Positions 25,412 through 35,379 of a stretch of 64,000 nucleotides of DNA are shown here, piece after piece (positions within the stretch are counted from its first letter, which is position 1; the number at the start of each line of letters is the position of its first letter). A program made the translations under genes and the position numbers. The notes beneath the pieces were generated by a model, which did no database searches, was not told where the DNA came from, and saw nothing but the letters and a program-made list of their open reading frames with translations. Origin of the DNA: an uncultured Synergistales bacterium (GTDB lineage: Bacteria; Synergistota; Synergistia; Synergistales; Aminobacteriaceae); assembly GCA_905233565.1 (NCBI GenBank), contig CAJOCL010000005.1:95890-159889 (forward strand), in the 5' to 3' direction.

Positions 25412-26848
25412 TTGTTTGCTCATTTTGTGGAATATCTTCATCAGGGTTCCCCTGCAAGCGCTGCCGTAATGACGGTGGCTTTAATGTTACTGTTCGGTTT
25501 CGCCCTGACAAGAATAACAAAACTCCTGAAACTGCCGAACGTAACAGCTTACATTATAACGGGAATACTGATCGGCCCTTACTGCCTTAATCTCGTCCTC
25601 GACACAATCGCAGAAAATACGGCATTCCTGCCTAATGTAGCCCTGTCATTCATAGCTTTCAGTACAGGTCAGTTTTTCAGGCTCAACGCGCTCAGGGGCA
25701 ACGGTTCAAAAGTTTTAATAATTACGGTATTTGAGGCTTGTGTTGCGTCAGTTTTCGTATTCATAGCGGCCTATTACGTTCTCGGAATGGATCTGGCATT
25801 TTCCGCAGTAATCGCGGCTCTTGCTTCGGCAACTGCTCCGGCTTCTACAATGATGACGATTCGTCAGACGGGCGCACACGGTGATTTTGTCAATACCCTG
25901 CTTCAGGTCGTAGCCCTTGATGATGTTGTTGGCTTGATTGCTTACAGCGTTGCGGTGTCAATCGCTCTTGCACTTTCGGCTTCAGGAACGGGGAAAAGTT
26001 TCGACTTCAGCAATGTTACTCTTCCGATACTTATGAACATTGCAAGCGTTATTATAGGGTCTTTGCTCGGCATTGTAATGAAAATCCTTCTTCCTCCTGA
26101 CCGTTCAGCCGATAACAGGCTGATTATTTCAGTTGCAATATTATTCGGCTTCTGCGGAATAAGCGAGATGCTGGGAGTTTCTCCGCTTCTGGGCTGTATG
26201 TTCATGTCGACAGTTTATATTAACATTACTGATGATGACAGGCTTTTCAAACAGCTGAATTATTTCAGCCCTCCGATACTTCTGTTATTTTTCGTGAGAT
26301 CCGGAGTATGCTTCAATCTCGGTGCATTGACTGAAGGAAACAGCGAGGGAGCGTCTTCACTTTTAACGATTGGAATAGTATATTTCCTTGTCAGAATTGT
26401 AGGAAAATACGCGGGAGCTTTTGCAGGCTGCTTAATAACCGGGAAAAATAAACTTGTCAGGAATTATTTGGGGCTTGCGTTAATTCCTCAGGCAGGCGTT
26501 GCAATCGGCCTCGCTGAACTCGGAGCGCGTACACTGGGCGGTGAAACAGGCAGTGCATTGAGAACGGTCATACTTGCGTCAAGCGTACTTTATGAACTTA
26601 TAGGCCCTGCGTGTGCAAAATTATCGCTTGCTTTGTCTCATTCTTATGACAAGGACAACAAAGAAGCCCAAGCCGTTTCTCCGCAAGATGAGGACAAAAT
26701 CATCATAAATTCGCTGATAGAGAGGATAAGGGAAATACAGCGCGAACTTCCCGAACATACGCAGCCAGTACCTGCTGAGGCGATTAACGTGAATGTTCAG
26801 CAAAAGGCATTGAGGCATCTTCACTCAAACAATATAAATTATCACTAG
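25412..26848 (+). CDS. CPA2-family cation/proton antiporter (KefB/NapA-like membrane domain)
   Basis: 478 residues with about 12-13 membrane segments. TTG at 25412, 8 nt after AAAGGAG, gives the start MFAHFVEYLHQG; an ATG at 25367 lies upstream of that site and is unlikely. The segments LPNVTAYIITGILIGPYCL, ALDDVVGLIAYS (the paired Asp of CPA2 exchangers) and GISEMLGVSPLLGCM are typical. No TrkA-N or TrkA-C domain follows; the tail is a short charged cytoplasmic region. It probably exchanges Na+ or K+ for H+. The leader suggests regulation by an ion or metabolite. Confidence 0.85.
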   Translation: MFAHFVEYLHQGSPASAAVMTVALMLLFGFALTRITKLLKLPNVTAYIITGILIGPYCLNLVLDTIAENTAFLPNVALSFIAFSTGQFFRLNALRGNGSKVLIITVFEACVASVFVFIAAYYVLGMDLAFSAVIAALASATAPASTMMTIRQTGAHGDFVNTLLQVVALDDVVGLIAYSVAVSIALALSASGTGKSFDFSNVTLPILMNIASVIIGSLLGIVMKILLPPDRSADNRLIISVAILFGFCGISEMLGVSPLLGCMFMSTVYINITDDDRLFKQLNYFSPPILLLFFVRSGVCFNLGALTEGNSEGASSLLTIGIVYFLVRIVGKYAGAFAGCLITGKNKLVRNYLGLALIPQAGVAIGLAELGARTLGGETGSALRTVILASSVLYELIGPACAKLSLALSHSYDKDNKEAQAVSPQDEDKIIINSLIERIREIQRELPEHTQPVPAEAINVNVQQKALRHLHSNNINYH

Positions 26849-26881
26849 GAATAAATTTTTAAGAAAGGATTTTTATTTATA

Positions 26882-27649
26882 ATGATAAAGCGTTTTATTT
26901 CAGCATTAATGTTAATACTGTTACTTTCAGTTCCGTCATACCCGCTGAGTGATTCGGAATATCTCAGGATGAAGAAGAGCAGTTCAGATTTTGCGTGTGC
27001 AGACAGGAAATTAAATCAGGTCTGGGCAAACCTCAAAAAGACCCTGCCTAAGAACGTTTTCACACAGCTCGACAAGTTACAGAAAGAATGGCTTAAATCA
27101 GGGCGTGACGAGGCAGCCGAAAAACTCATGAATGACGGTTATTCGCGCATGGAAGCGTACACGATGGCTACATCTGAACGAGCCGCCGAACTTCCCGAAA
27201 TCGTCAGGGAAGTCAGGGAAGAAATGAGGCAGAGAAGGCGAAATTCCCAGCCTCAGACACGCAGAACTCAGCCGGCACCTGACCCGGAGCCTGATCCTGA
27301 ACCCGCGCCGGAGCCTGCGCCTGAACCTGAAGCCGAACAGGAATATTCGCGCCCGATTGAAATATCAGGAGAGTACAAGAATAATACGGGATTCATTACG
27401 GTTAAGATTATCGACAGAAGCACGAATGAAGCCGAAGTAACGGCATCAAGATATAAAGACGGCGTTCACTGGACGGCAAGAGGCTGGGTTGATAATAACG
27501 TCCTTGAACTTTCTGACAGCAATTACAGCGAGTGTCAGGCAACTCTGACATTTTCAGAAGGCAGCGTAAAAGTAGATATTTCCGAGACAAGCGACTGGAA
27601 CGAGGCAATATCTCCTGATTTTGTCCTTGCAGGTATTTATAGAAAATAA
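26882..27649 (+). CDS. Exported protein with LprI-like (DUF1311) N-terminal domain
   Basis: 255 residues: a signal peptide (FISALMLILLLSVPSYPL), then a DUF1311-like helical domain (about 25-100) with FACADRKLNQVWANL and QLDKLQKEWLKSGRDEAAEK, a family that includes the lysozyme inhibitor LprI. A Pro-Glu-Asp-rich linker of P-E-P repeats (about 128-155) joins a small beta-rich C-terminal domain (about 158-255) that I do not recognise. ATG at 26882 follows AAGAAAGGA. It may guard the wall or bind a host factor, which is inference. The tRNA operon starts just after. Confidence 0.65.
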   Translation: MIKRFISALMLILLLSVPSYPLSDSEYLRMKKSSSDFACADRKLNQVWANLKKTLPKNVFTQLDKLQKEWLKSGRDEAAEKLMNDGYSRMEAYTMATSERAAELPEIVREVREEMRQRRRNSQPQTRRTQPAPDPEPDPEPAPEPAPEPEAEQEYSRPIEISGEYKNNTGFITVKIIDRSTNEAEVTASRYKDGVHWTARGWVDNNVLELSDSNYSECQATLTFSEGSVKVDISETSDWNEAISPDFVLAGIYRK

Positions 27650-27659
27650 TATAAAGAGC

Positions 27660-27688
27660 TTGACAGATTTAGTTTTGCCCTGTAAAAT
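27660..27688 (+). promoter_or_regulatory. Consensus promoter of the tRNA operon
   Basis: TTGACA (27660-27665), 17-nt spacer, TAAAAT (27683-27688). Predicted start lies about 9 nt before the first tRNA. Confidence 0.75.
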
Positions 27689-27703
27689 GCCTGAGTTGTT
27701 GAG

Positions 27704-27779
27704 GCCGGTGTAGCTCAGTTGGTAGAGCAGCTGACTTGTAATCAGCAGGTCGGAGGTTCAAGTCCCCTCGCCGGCTCCA
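27704..27779 (+). tRNA. tRNA-Thr (anticodon UGU)
   Basis: 76 nt with encoded CCA. Acceptor GCCGGTG pairs with CGCCGGC. The anticodon loop CTTGTAA (27735-27741) gives TGT. D-loop and GGTTCAAGT T-loop are normal. First of three tRNAs. Confidence 0.95.
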
Positions 27780-27801
27780 GTGAGTGAAAAGCAGCAAATG
27801 T

Positions 27802-27887
27802 GGTGGAATGGCCGAGTGGTCAATGGCAACAGACTGTAAATCTGTCGACGGGAGTCTACCATGGTTCAAATCCATGTTCCACCACCA
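27802..27887 (+). tRNA. tRNA-Tyr (anticodon GUA)
   Basis: 86 nt with encoded CCA and a long variable arm, as expected for bacterial tRNA-Tyr. Acceptor GGTGGAA pairs with TTCCACC. The loop CTGTAAA gives GTA (27836-27838). Confidence 0.95.
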
Positions 27888-27899
27888 TTTTAATTAAAG

Positions 27900-27975
27900 G
27901 CCGATTTAGCTCAGCCGGCAGAGCACATCCATGGTAAGGATGGGGTCTTCGGTTCAAATCCGAAAATCGGCTCCA
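27900..27975 (+). tRNA. tRNA-Thr (anticodon GGU)
   Basis: 76 nt with encoded CCA. Acceptor GCCGATT pairs with AATCGGC. The anticodon stem CATCC/GGATG encloses ATGGTAA, giving GGT. The order Thr-Tyr-Thr resembles the cluster found before tuf in many bacteria, but no tuf gene follows here. Confidence 0.93.
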
Positions 27976-28010
27976 GAGTACAAAGTTAACACAAACGTTG
28001 AAAATAGATT

Positions 28011-28037
28011 ATCCGCTTGAAAAAGGCGGATTTTTTA
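28011..28037 (+). terminator. Terminator of the tRNA operon
   Basis: ATCCGC (28011-28016) pairs with GCGGAT (28026-28031), followed by T-rich sequence. Confidence 0.75.
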
Positions 28038-28052
28038 TAACTATAATCCCAT

Positions 28053-28089
28053 GAAAAAAAGCAGACCCGTGAATTTCACGGAATCTGCT
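28053..28089 (-). terminator. Terminator of the gyrA-psd-pssA operon
   Basis: On the minus strand AGCAGA ... TCTGCT with an inner CCGTGAA/TTCACGG helix, then seven T. A strong stem of about 13 bp with an internal mismatch. Confidence 0.85.
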
Positions 28090-28122
28090 GTCAGCAAAAA
28101 ATCAATGCTTTAATTTTATAGC

Positions 28123-28872
28123 TTAATGTTCCGTCCTTGCTTCGGGCTTCAGTATCCATTGCCCCCAGTCAAAGCGTATAAGCCCGCTTATTATATACAT
28201 CGTGAATAAGAATAAAGGTGCCTGCCCCTTCAGGAACACGAAAGAAAGAACGAACATTGAAAAAAGAATCAGGCATTTTACTTTATCAGCCGTCTTCTTT
28301 GTCAGCTTTTTCATATTCGCGTAAGGTATGCTCGAAATCATCAGGAAGCCGACAAAAGCCAATACTCCGGCCATTATCCATGCAGGGAGCTTCATTCCTG
28401 CAATAACGAATGATGACACGAATAATCCCCCCGCAGGGCAGGGCAGCCCCTGAAACGGTCCGGGAACATGTACAACATTGAATCTCGCCAGCCTTAAAGC
28501 AACGCAGAGCGCAAAGAAACACGCTATAACCGCTCCTGCAATGTTCAGGCTTCTCATTGAAACCTGATACATCAGAACAGACGGCGCAACACCGAAACTC
28601 ACCAGATCCGCCAAACTGTCGAACTCAAGCCCGAACTGTGAACCGCCTCCGAGCATTCTCGCAACTTTCCCGTCAAATCCGTCAAATATAACCGCAAAGA
28701 ATACAAGCCACGCCGCAGGAACATAACGCCCGTGCAGTACGAGAATCAATGAGAACAAGCCGCATAATAAATTACCGCTCGTTACCATGTTCGGCAGTAT
28801 GTGCCTAAATTCCATAGGCTTTTTCCCCTTACGTCCCATTATCCGCCTTATACGCAGAAAATTCCTCAACAT
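28123..28872 (-). CDS. pssA: CDP-diacylglycerol--serine O-phosphatidyltransferase
   Basis: Integral membrane enzyme making phosphatidylserine from CDP-diacylglycerol and serine. The CDP-alcohol phosphotransferase motif D-G-x2-A-R-x8-G-x3-D-x3-D is present as DGKVARMLGGGSQFGLEFDS then LAD. The opening LPNMVTSGNLLCGLFSL and about seven membrane segments fit the Bacillus-type PssA, 249 residues. The ATG overlaps the psd stop by 7 nt and is behind GGAG, so the two are coupled. It supplies the substrate of the upstream Psd. Confidence 0.93.
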   Translation of the reverse strand: MLRNFLRIRRIMGRKGKKPMEFRHILPNMVTSGNLLCGLFSLILVLHGRYVPAAWLVFFAVIFDGFDGKVARMLGGGSQFGLEFDSLADLVSFGVAPSVLMYQVSMRSLNIAGAVIACFFALCVALRLARFNVVHVPGPFQGLPCPAGGLFVSSFVIAGMKLPAWIMAGVLAFVGFLMISSIPYANMKKLTKKTADKVKCLILFSMFVLSFVFLKGQAPLFLFTMYIISGLIRFDWGQWILKPEARTEH

Positions 28873-29486
28873 TTAATCACTCCAATCACTGAAATACCGG
28901 CCTTCACTTTTTCGCCGATTTTCACGCGTATTACTGTATCACTTGGCATGTATAAATCAACCCTTGAACCAAGTTTTATCATTCCGTAACGTTCTCCGGC
29001 CTCAAGGACATCGCCCCTTTTCAGCCTGCATACTATACGTCTTGCGACAAGTCCGGCAATCTGCAGCATCATTACCGCCCCCCATTGTGTCGATAAGCCG
29101 ACATAATGACGTTCGTTAATTTCTGACGCTTTCGGCGAAAATGCCGCGATCTTCTTTCCCGGTATGTATTCGAGAAAGTCAACGCGCCCCGTACAAGGTG
29201 CCCTGTTCACGTGGACGCTGAATAAATTCATAAATATACCGACTTTTATTGCCGCTCCCGTGAATTTGTGTTCGCAGTCCGAAATTTCTACGATTTTCCC
29301 GTCAGCAGGTGCATAAAAATAACCGTCCCTGTAATCCGTCTTCCTTTCCGGGTCTCTGAAAAACCATATGACTACGCACAGAAGCGCAAGCATTATCACG
29401 CACGGAATCCATGAAATGAACGCAAACGCGCATGAACAAAGCGCAAGAAATGTTATTGTCGGCAGACCGTCTCTAGCTATTTTCAT
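28866..29486 (-). CDS. psd: Phosphatidylserine decarboxylase (short type)
   Basis: 206 residues, the short Psd form. It has two N-terminal hydrophobic segments, then [30 protein letters not shown] with the His of the active site, and the self-cleavage region [13 protein letters not shown], where cleavage before the Ser of G-S makes the pyruvoyl prosthetic group. It converts phosphatidylserine to phosphatidylethanolamine. Its ATG lies inside the gyrA 3' end (14-nt overlap), and pssA overlaps its stop, so gyrA-psd-pssA is one transcript. Confidence 0.93.
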   Translation of the reverse strand: MKIARDGLPTITFLALCSCAFAFISWIPCVIMLALLCVVIWFFRDPERKTDYRDGYFYAPADGKIVEISDCEHKFTGAAIKVGIFMNLFSVHVNRAPCTGRVDFLEYIPGKKIAAFSPKASEINERHYVGLSTQWGAVMMLQIAGLVARRIVCRLKRGDVLEAGERYGMIKLGSRVDLYMPSDTVIRVKIGEKVKAGISVIGVIKC

Positions 29487-32097
29487 TTTCGTATACGTTT
29501 CCGTCTTCGTTTACAGGCTCGTCATTTTCAGGCTCGTCATTTTCAGGCTCGTCATTTTCAGGCTCGTCATTTTCAAACGGAATTTCAGCAGTCGTATCGC
29601 CGTCACCGTTTTCATCTTCTGTTTTTATTACGCTGCAATCTGCAAGCGTATCGCCCTCATCAAGCCTCAGTACTATATTGCCGACTGAATGACGCTTCAT
29701 TACATTTATTCCGTCAACGGGCATACGTATCATTCTGCCTTTTGATGTTATAGCGAGAAGTTCATCGCTTTCTTTTACTGCAAGGCTGGCTGATAATTTG
29801 CCGGTTCTCTCTATAAGTTCCATTATGCAAATACCGCCCGTGCTTCTGTGATGAGGCATGAAAGACGAAAATTCAACGCGCTTACCGATTCCCTGTTCAC
29901 TGACTACAAGCATCGTACGCTTATCATCAACGACATCACAGCTCAAGACACGGTCATTATTTTTAAGGTTTATTGCCGAAACTCCCCTCGCGGTACGTTT
30001 GAGGGGTCTGAACTCGTTTTCAGGGACTCTTAAAGCCTGACCGTTCCTTGTAACAATTAAAAGGTCATTTTTCCCGGTAGTTAATCTTACCTGTGCAATT
30101 TCGTCGCCCTCATCAAGCTTCATTATTCTCTTTGCCCTGTTAGTGTATCTCAGCTCTTTGAAGTCGACACGTTTAGCAATTCCGTTCCTTGTTATAAAGA
30201 AAGCGTAATTGCTGCCCTTCTGATCATCACCGGCTATATTCACTATACGTTCGTGTTCGTCAGCACTCAGCGGAAGATAACGGGAAATCGGTTTCCCCTT
30301 TCCTGATTTCGTCTCTGGAATTTCATAGCCCTTTAACGACATAATCCTTCCCGTATTCGTAAAGAAATATATATCTTTGTGAGTATGGGTAACGCAGAGC
30401 ATTTCTATACTGTCATCTTCATGGATTGACGCGCCGCGTTTGCCCTTGCCGCCCTTTGCCTGTAGTCTGTAGAATGTCAGGGGCTGGCGTTTAACAAGGC
30501 CGTCTTTTGAAAGGGTTATGATTATGTCCTCTTCGGGGATAAAGTCTTCCTCCGTAGTTTCTTCAACGTTTTCGACTATTGCAGTACGTCTATCATCGCC
30601 GAACCTTGAGGCCAGGTCTTTAAGCTCATCACGTATAACGCCGTCAAGTACTTTCTTGTCATTCAGAATATTATTGTAGTCTGAAATGTCATTTAATAAC
30701 TTCTGCTGTTCCTCGTCAAGTTTGTTTCTTTCAAGGCCGGTCAGTCTCTGCAGCCTCATATCAAGAATGGCCTGCGCCTGAGCCTCTGAAAATTCAAGAA
30801 CTGACTGAAGGCTTGTTTTTGCTTCCGCAGCGTTATTGGTTGAGCGTATTGTCCTGATTACCTGCTCAATGTGGCTTAATGCTTTTTTCAGCCCCTCGAT
30901 GATGTGTTCGCGTGCCTTTGCCTGTTTCAGCCTGTGTTCAGTTCTGCGTCTGACAACCTCGCGCCTGTAATTCAGGAAAATTGAGAGAAGCTGTTTTATA
31001 TTTAGAATTTCGGGGTGCTTGTTGACGAGTGCAAGATTAATAACTCCGTAAGTTGTCTGAAGTGAAGAGTGCTTATATAACTGGCGCATTATCAAATCAG
31101 GATCGGAATCCCTTGAAAGTTCAATAACAATTCTAAGGCCGTCCCTGTCCGATTCGTCGCGCATTTCAGAGACTCCCTCGATCTCTTTATCCTGAACAGC
31201 CTGAATCATGGCTTCAAGCATTACTGTCTTGCTTACGCCGTAAGGTATTTCAGTTATAACTATGCTCTGCTTTCCGCGCTTTGACTCCTCAACGTGCATT
31301 TTTCCGCGAACTATAATCCTTCCGCGTCCTGTCGAATATGCTTCGATTATTCCCGAACGTCCGAGAATTTCGCCCCCCGTCGGGAAATCAGGGCCGGGCA
31401 TGATCCGCATAATATCGACAAGATTTGCATCTTCAGGCTCTATATTATTATCAATCAGCCAGCAGAACAGGTCTACAAGTTCGCGCATGTTGTGAGGCGG
31501 CATGTTCGTGGCCATTCCTACGGCTATACCCGTTGAACCGTTTACGAGCAAATTCGGCAGCACTGAAGGCAGTGTTAAAGGCTCTTTCAAAGACTCATCG
31601 AAATTCTGCCCCCAGTCAACAGTATCCTCATCGAGATTTAAGAGCATAAGTTCACCCGGCCAGCTCAAACGCGCCTCTGTGTAACGCATGGCCGCCGGGC
31701 TGTCGCCGTCTATTGAACCGAAATTCCCCTGACCGTCAACGAGTGTATAACGCAGGTTCCAATTCTGTGCAAGACGCACCATTGTTTCATAAATTGCGCT
31801 GTCTCCGTGAGGGTGATATTTACCCATAGTTTCACCGACTATACGCGCCGACTTCTTATAGGCCGTGTTGTGCTTCAGGCCGAGTTCTGACATTGCGTAA
31901 AGAACCCTGCGCTGAACGGGCTTTAATCCGTCCCGTGCGTCAGGCAGTGCCCTGCCGACAATAACACTCATCGCGTAATTGAGATAGCTTGTCTTTATCT
32001 CACCTACGAGCGGCAAAGTTAATATTTTTTCCCCGCTCTCTGATTTCGCGTCTTCACTTTGATTTTGAATATTAGGGTTTAATTTTTCGTCTGCCAT
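29473..32097 (-). CDS. gyrA: DNA gyrase subunit A
   Basis: About 874 residues. ATG at 32097, 13 nt after AGGAGG, gives MADEKLNP; a TTG at 32121 overlaps that site. The catalytic Tyr is about residue 139 in [11 protein letters not shown]. The quinolone-resistance region reads [10 protein letters not shown], with wild-type-like Ser and Glu. The C-terminal pinwheel has the GyrA box QRGGKG-like segment as [10 protein letters not shown]. The protein ends in an acidic tail with four exact ENDEP repeats and a fifth variant. A neighbouring psd-pssA pair is unusual for gyrA, which often follows gyrB. Confidence 0.95.
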   Translation of the reverse strand: MADEKLNPNIQNQSEDAKSESGEKILTLPLVGEIKTSYLNYAMSVIVGRALPDARDGLKPVQRRVLYAMSELGLKHNTAYKKSARIVGETMGKYHPHGDSAIYETMVRLAQNWNLRYTLVDGQGNFGSIDGDSPAAMRYTEARLSWPGELMLLNLDEDTVDWGQNFDESLKEPLTLPSVLPNLLVNGSTGIAVGMATNMPPHNMRELVDLFCWLIDNNIEPEDANLVDIMRIMPGPDFPTGGEILGRSGIIEAYSTGRGRIIVRGKMHVEESKRGKQSIVITEIPYGVSKTVMLEAMIQAVQDKEIEGVSEMRDESDRDGLRIVIELSRDSDPDLIMRQLYKHSSLQTTYGVINLALVNKHPEILNIKQLLSIFLNYRREVVRRRTEHRLKQAKAREHIIEGLKKALSHIEQVIRTIRSTNNAAEAKTSLQSVLEFSEAQAQAILDMRLQRLTGLERNKLDEEQQKLLNDISDYNNILNDKKVLDGVIRDELKDLASRFGDDRRTAIVENVEETTEEDFIPEEDIIITLSKDGLVKRQPLTFYRLQAKGGKGKRGASIHEDDSIEMLCVTHTHKDIYFFTNTGRIMSLKGYEIPETKSGKGKPISRYLPLSADEHERIVNIAGDDQKGSNYAFFITRNGIAKRVDFKELRYTNRAKRIMKLDEGDEIAQVRLTTGKNDLLIVTRNGQALRVPENEFRPLKRTARGVSAINLKNNDRVLSCDVVDDKRTMLVVSEQGIGKRVEFSSFMPHHRSTGGICIMELIERTGKLSASLAVKESDELLAITSKGRMIRMPVDGINVMKRHSVGNIVLRLDEGDTLADCSVIKTEDENGDGDTTAEIPFENDEPENDEPENDEPENDEPVNEDGNVYENENS
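29513..29575 (-). repeat. 15-bp tandem repeat encoding the acidic tail of GyrA
   Basis: The unit GGCTCGTCATTTTCA (plus-strand reading) recurs four times in a row without change, encoding E-N-D-E-P. Perfect DNA identity suggests recent expansion and possible length variation. Confidence 0.85.
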
Positions 32098-32155
32098 TAA
32101 CGATTTTTGGCCTCCTGTCAAAATTTTACTACATTAGTGCATAATTTTAACATTT

Positions 32156-33349
32156 TTAGAGTGATTTGTATCCCTCAGCAATTTTCAAAGCCTGAAAATT
32201 CTCCTTCACGTCATGAACACGCAGAAGGCTTACTCTTCCGGCCATTAACGCCGAAACTGCCAGAGTACCCGCGAGCCTTTCGGAACCCGTAAATCTCTTT
32301 CTTGAATGTCCGACAAGAATCGGCCTCCCGAAAACTGAGAGGCTCTCAATATTTTTGAGTATTGTTAAATTATCGTCTGCTGATTTCCCGAAGCCTATTC
32401 CAGGATCAATGATTAAATTTTCAGGCCTGAAACCTGCCTCATAAAGTGCCGCTGTTTTTTCCTGAAAATATATATTGATTTCACCGAGTATATTTTCATA
32501 AGGCTCACTTACGGCCATGTCTTTCGGAGTGCCTTTAATATGTGAGAGTACATAAGGCATATTGAGATCTGATATTGTCTTCAGCATTTCAGGGTCAAAA
32601 TTAAAGCCGCTTATGTCGTTGATTATGTCAGCACCTTCAGAGGCTGAAATTTCAGCAATTTCTGCCTTGTAAGTGTCGACGGAAATTAAAGCGTCGGGAA
32701 ATTCACGCCGTAATGCCCTGAGTGAAGGCAGTAATCTTTTTTCTTCATCTTCAATGCTTATTGAATCTGCTCCCGGCCTTGTTGACTCAGCACCGATATC
32801 GAGGATATATGCGCCTTCATTCAAAAATCTTTCTGCCGTCTCAAGTATATTATTTTCGTTAAATCTGCTCAATTCATGAAATGAATCGGGAGTCAGGTTA
32901 ATTATTGCCATTAATTCAGCGTGTTTATTATTAAGGCTGATTTTATGTCCTGCAGGTGAAGTTAATTCCCATTCATGAGCGTTTATGTTCCTTAAAATTC
33001 CGCACAGCGATTCGCGCAATTCCTTAATCCCCCAAATATTCATTGCCTTCATTTTTTCGGTTAAGTTTCTGATTTCGGAAATTGTACCCATTATCAAAAT
33101 ATCGCTGTAATCTGTCTTGCCGTCAATGACATGTTTGGCAACAGCGACATCTCCTCCGCGTGATAACATTTCCTGTTTAAGGAACGAGGCAGCCCTGTAA
33201 TCTATTTTATTTGCGTAAAAGTGAAGTATGTTTGATTTCGGGCCTAAATACGCCAATGCCCCGTTATCCGTGCCTATGCGTTCACATGCCTTTTTCAGGT
33301 CATCAATGCCAGAAATATTAACCGGGTAAACTGAAATTTTATTCAGCAA
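32156..33349 (-). CDS. folP: Dihydropteroate synthase with N-terminal extension
   Basis: 397 residues when started at TTG 33349, 8 nt after AAAGGAG. The synthase barrel (about 150-397) has LTPDSFHE, DIGAESTRPGA, ISVDTYKAEIAE, DIINDISGFNFD, DPGIGFGKSADD and GHSRKRF, so the pterin and pABA sites are intact. It joins 6-hydroxymethyl-dihydropterin pyrophosphate and pABA in folate synthesis. About 140 N-terminal residues precede the barrel, forming an extra domain seen in longer DHPS proteins of some anaerobes. Its function is unknown to me. It lies 59 nt upstream of gyrA on the same strand. Confidence 0.9.
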   Translation of the reverse strand: MLNKISVYPVNISGIDDLKKACERIGTDNGALAYLGPKSNILHFYANKIDYRAASFLKQEMLSRGGDVAVAKHVIDGKTDYSDILIMGTISEIRNLTEKMKAMNIWGIKELRESLCGILRNINAHEWELTSPAGHKISLNNKHAELMAIINLTPDSFHELSRFNENNILETAERFLNEGAYILDIGAESTRPGADSISIEDEEKRLLPSLRALRREFPDALISVDTYKAEIAEISASEGADIINDISGFNFDPEMLKTISDLNMPYVLSHIKGTPKDMAVSEPYENILGEINIYFQEKTAALYEAGFRPENLIIDPGIGFGKSADDNLTILKNIESLSVFGRPILVGHSRKRFTGSERLAGTLAVSALMAGRVSLLRVHDVKENFQALKIAEGYKSL

Positions 33350-33380
33350 TTTAATCACTCCTTTCAAAATTAATTTTACA

Positions 33381-33389
33381 TGGTACAAT
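33381..33389 (+). promoter_or_regulatory. Candidate extended -10 promoter of the S9 peptidase
   Basis: TGGTACAAT, 40 nt before the ATG at 33429, in the divergent gap with folP. Confidence 0.4.
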
Positions 33390-33428
33390 CAAAAATAAAA
33401 AAATCGACAGTGAAGGGAGTTTTTATCC

Positions 33429-35312
33429 ATGAGATTATTAATTACCGTTATGGCTTTGTTCCTTGCAATGCCTGCTGCCTGTGCTTTTGCTGCAGAACCG
33501 CCGCTGCTGCCTATGGAGGATTTTTTCAGGAATCCGAGCAACTCGGGCTTCTCGATTTCGCCTGACGGTACGCGTTTAGCCTTCATGCGCCCTTGGGAAC
33601 ACAGAATGAATGTTTATGTACGTGAAATCTCAACGGGAAATGAAAAACGCATTACATCGGCAACTGAGCGTGATATTGCCGGGTTTTTCTGGAAGGGCAA
33701 CGGAAAAATCGTTTACGTTCAGGATTCAGGCGGGGACGAAAATTTCCATTTATACATCACTGATGTTAAAGGCTCTCAGCACAGGGATTTAACGCCGTTT
33801 GAAAAAGTCAGGGCAGGAGTTGTTGACGACCTTGAAGATGACCCGTTCCACATGTTAATAGACATGAACAAAAGAAATCCTGAAATTTTCGATGTTTACA
33901 GGTGCAACATTGAGACGGGAGAACTTGAACTTGTAGGCGATAATCCGGGAAATATAACGGGCTGGATGACTGACCATGACGGGAAACTGAGAATCGCAGA
34001 GATAACTGACGGAGTTAATACAACGCTTCTTTACAGGACAAATGAGAGCGAGGACTTCAGGGAGCTGATAACAACTGACTTCAAAGAGACATTTGCGCCG
34101 GTTCTTTTTGCGTATGACAACAAGATGATTTATGTTGCCTCTAACCTGAGCCGTGATAAAAGCGCGGTATATACTTTCGATCCTGAGTCAAATAAAGTTT
34201 TAGACCTTGTTTTTGAACATCCTGAAGTTGACGTAGGCAGCCTCATGCACTCGAAAAAACGAAAAATCATAACCGGTGTAAGTTATCTGACGGACAGAAG
34301 ACACTACAAATTTTTTGACCCGGACCGTGAGGAACTGCAGAAGACTATTGACGAGTTCTTTCCGGGACTTGAAGCCGTTGTTGCGGACATGGACGATGAC
34401 GAACGCAGGGTAATCGTCAGGACATACAGCGACAGGACAAGAGGAGCATATTATCTCTATGACAGGCAGGACAATTCAATTTCAAAACTTGCTGAGCTAT
34501 CGTCATGGCTGAAAGCTGAATACATGGCACCGATGACCGCAATAAAATTCAAGGCTCGTGACGGCTTGGAAATTAACGGATATATAACGCTCCCGATCGG
34601 TGTTGAACCCGTAAACCTTCCTCTTGTCGTAATTCCTCACGGAGGCCCCAGCGCGAGGGACGGATGGGGATTTGACTCAGAAGCCCAGTTCCTTGCAAAC
34701 AGGGGAATCGCCGTATTGCAGGTGAACTACAGGGGGTCAACGGGTTACGGGAAATCGTTCTGGCAGTCAGGCTTTAAGCAGTGGGGCAGGAAAATGCAGG
34801 ACGATGTAACGGACGGCGTATTATGGGCAGTCAAGGAAGGAATAGCCGACAAATCAAGGCTTGCAATTTACGGCGGAAGTTACGGGGGTTATTCGGCATT
34901 GGCAGGAGCGACATTCACGCCGGATATTTACGCGTGTGCAGTAAGTTACGTCGGGCCGTCTAATCTGTTTACGCTTCTTGAGAGCATTCCGCCTTACTGG
35001 AAGCCGTTTATCGAAATGGAGTACGAAATGATCGGGGATCCTTCAAAGGATAAGGCACTTTTGGAAGAAGTTTCGCCGGTTTTCCATGCTGAGAATATCA
35101 GAATACCTTTGTTTGTTGCTCAGGGTGCCAACGATCCGAGAGTGAACAAGGCAGAATCAGATCAGATTGTCGAGGCCGTCAGAAAAGCCGGTAAAGATGT
35201 CGTCTACATGGTAAAAGATAATGAAGGTCACGGCTTCCACAATGAGGAGAACAGATTCGATTTTTACAGGACGCTTGAAGAGTTTTTCAGGAAACATTTA
35301 GGCTCAAGATAA
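33429..35312 (+). CDS. Secreted S9-family prolyl oligopeptidase
   Basis: 627 residues: a signal peptide (LLITVMALFLAMPAACAFA), a beta-propeller (about 40-370) and an alpha/beta-hydrolase domain (about 380-627). The nucleophile Ser is in YGGSYGGYSALAG, the Asp is in QGANDPRVNK and the His is in EGHGFHNEEN. VIPHGGPSARDGWGF is the usual oxyanion segment. It probably hydrolyses short proline-containing or acyl peptides in the periplasm, fitting a peptide-fermenting lifestyle. Terminator follows. Confidence 0.9.
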   Translation: MRLLITVMALFLAMPAACAFAAEPPLLPMEDFFRNPSNSGFSISPDGTRLAFMRPWEHRMNVYVREISTGNEKRITSATERDIAGFFWKGNGKIVYVQDSGGDENFHLYITDVKGSQHRDLTPFEKVRAGVVDDLEDDPFHMLIDMNKRNPEIFDVYRCNIETGELELVGDNPGNITGWMTDHDGKLRIAEITDGVNTTLLYRTNESEDFRELITTDFKETFAPVLFAYDNKMIYVASNLSRDKSAVYTFDPESNKVLDLVFEHPEVDVGSLMHSKKRKIITGVSYLTDRRHYKFFDPDREELQKTIDEFFPGLEAVVADMDDDERRVIVRTYSDRTRGAYYLYDRQDNSISKLAELSSWLKAEYMAPMTAIKFKARDGLEINGYITLPIGVEPVNLPLVVIPHGGPSARDGWGFDSEAQFLANRGIAVLQVNYRGSTGYGKSFWQSGFKQWGRKMQDDVTDGVLWAVKEGIADKSRLAIYGGSYGGYSALAGATFTPDIYACAVSYVGPSNLFTLLESIPPYWKPFIEMEYEMIGDPSKDKALLEEVSPVFHAENIRIPLFVAQGANDPRVNKAESDQIVEAVRKAGKDVVYMVKDNEGHGFHNEENRFDFYRTLEEFFRKHLGSR

Positions 35313-35336
35313 TTAACAGGCTTTAAGATTTTTTGC

Positions 35337-35375
35337 GAGGAGCTTCCCTAAATTTAATGGGAGGCTTCTTTTTTA
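35337..35375 (+). terminator. Terminator after the S9 peptidase
   Basis: GAGGAGCTTCCC (35337-35348) pairs with GGGAGGCTTCTT (35359-35370), allowing G-U, then T run. Confidence 0.8.
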
Positions 35376-35379
35376 TTAT

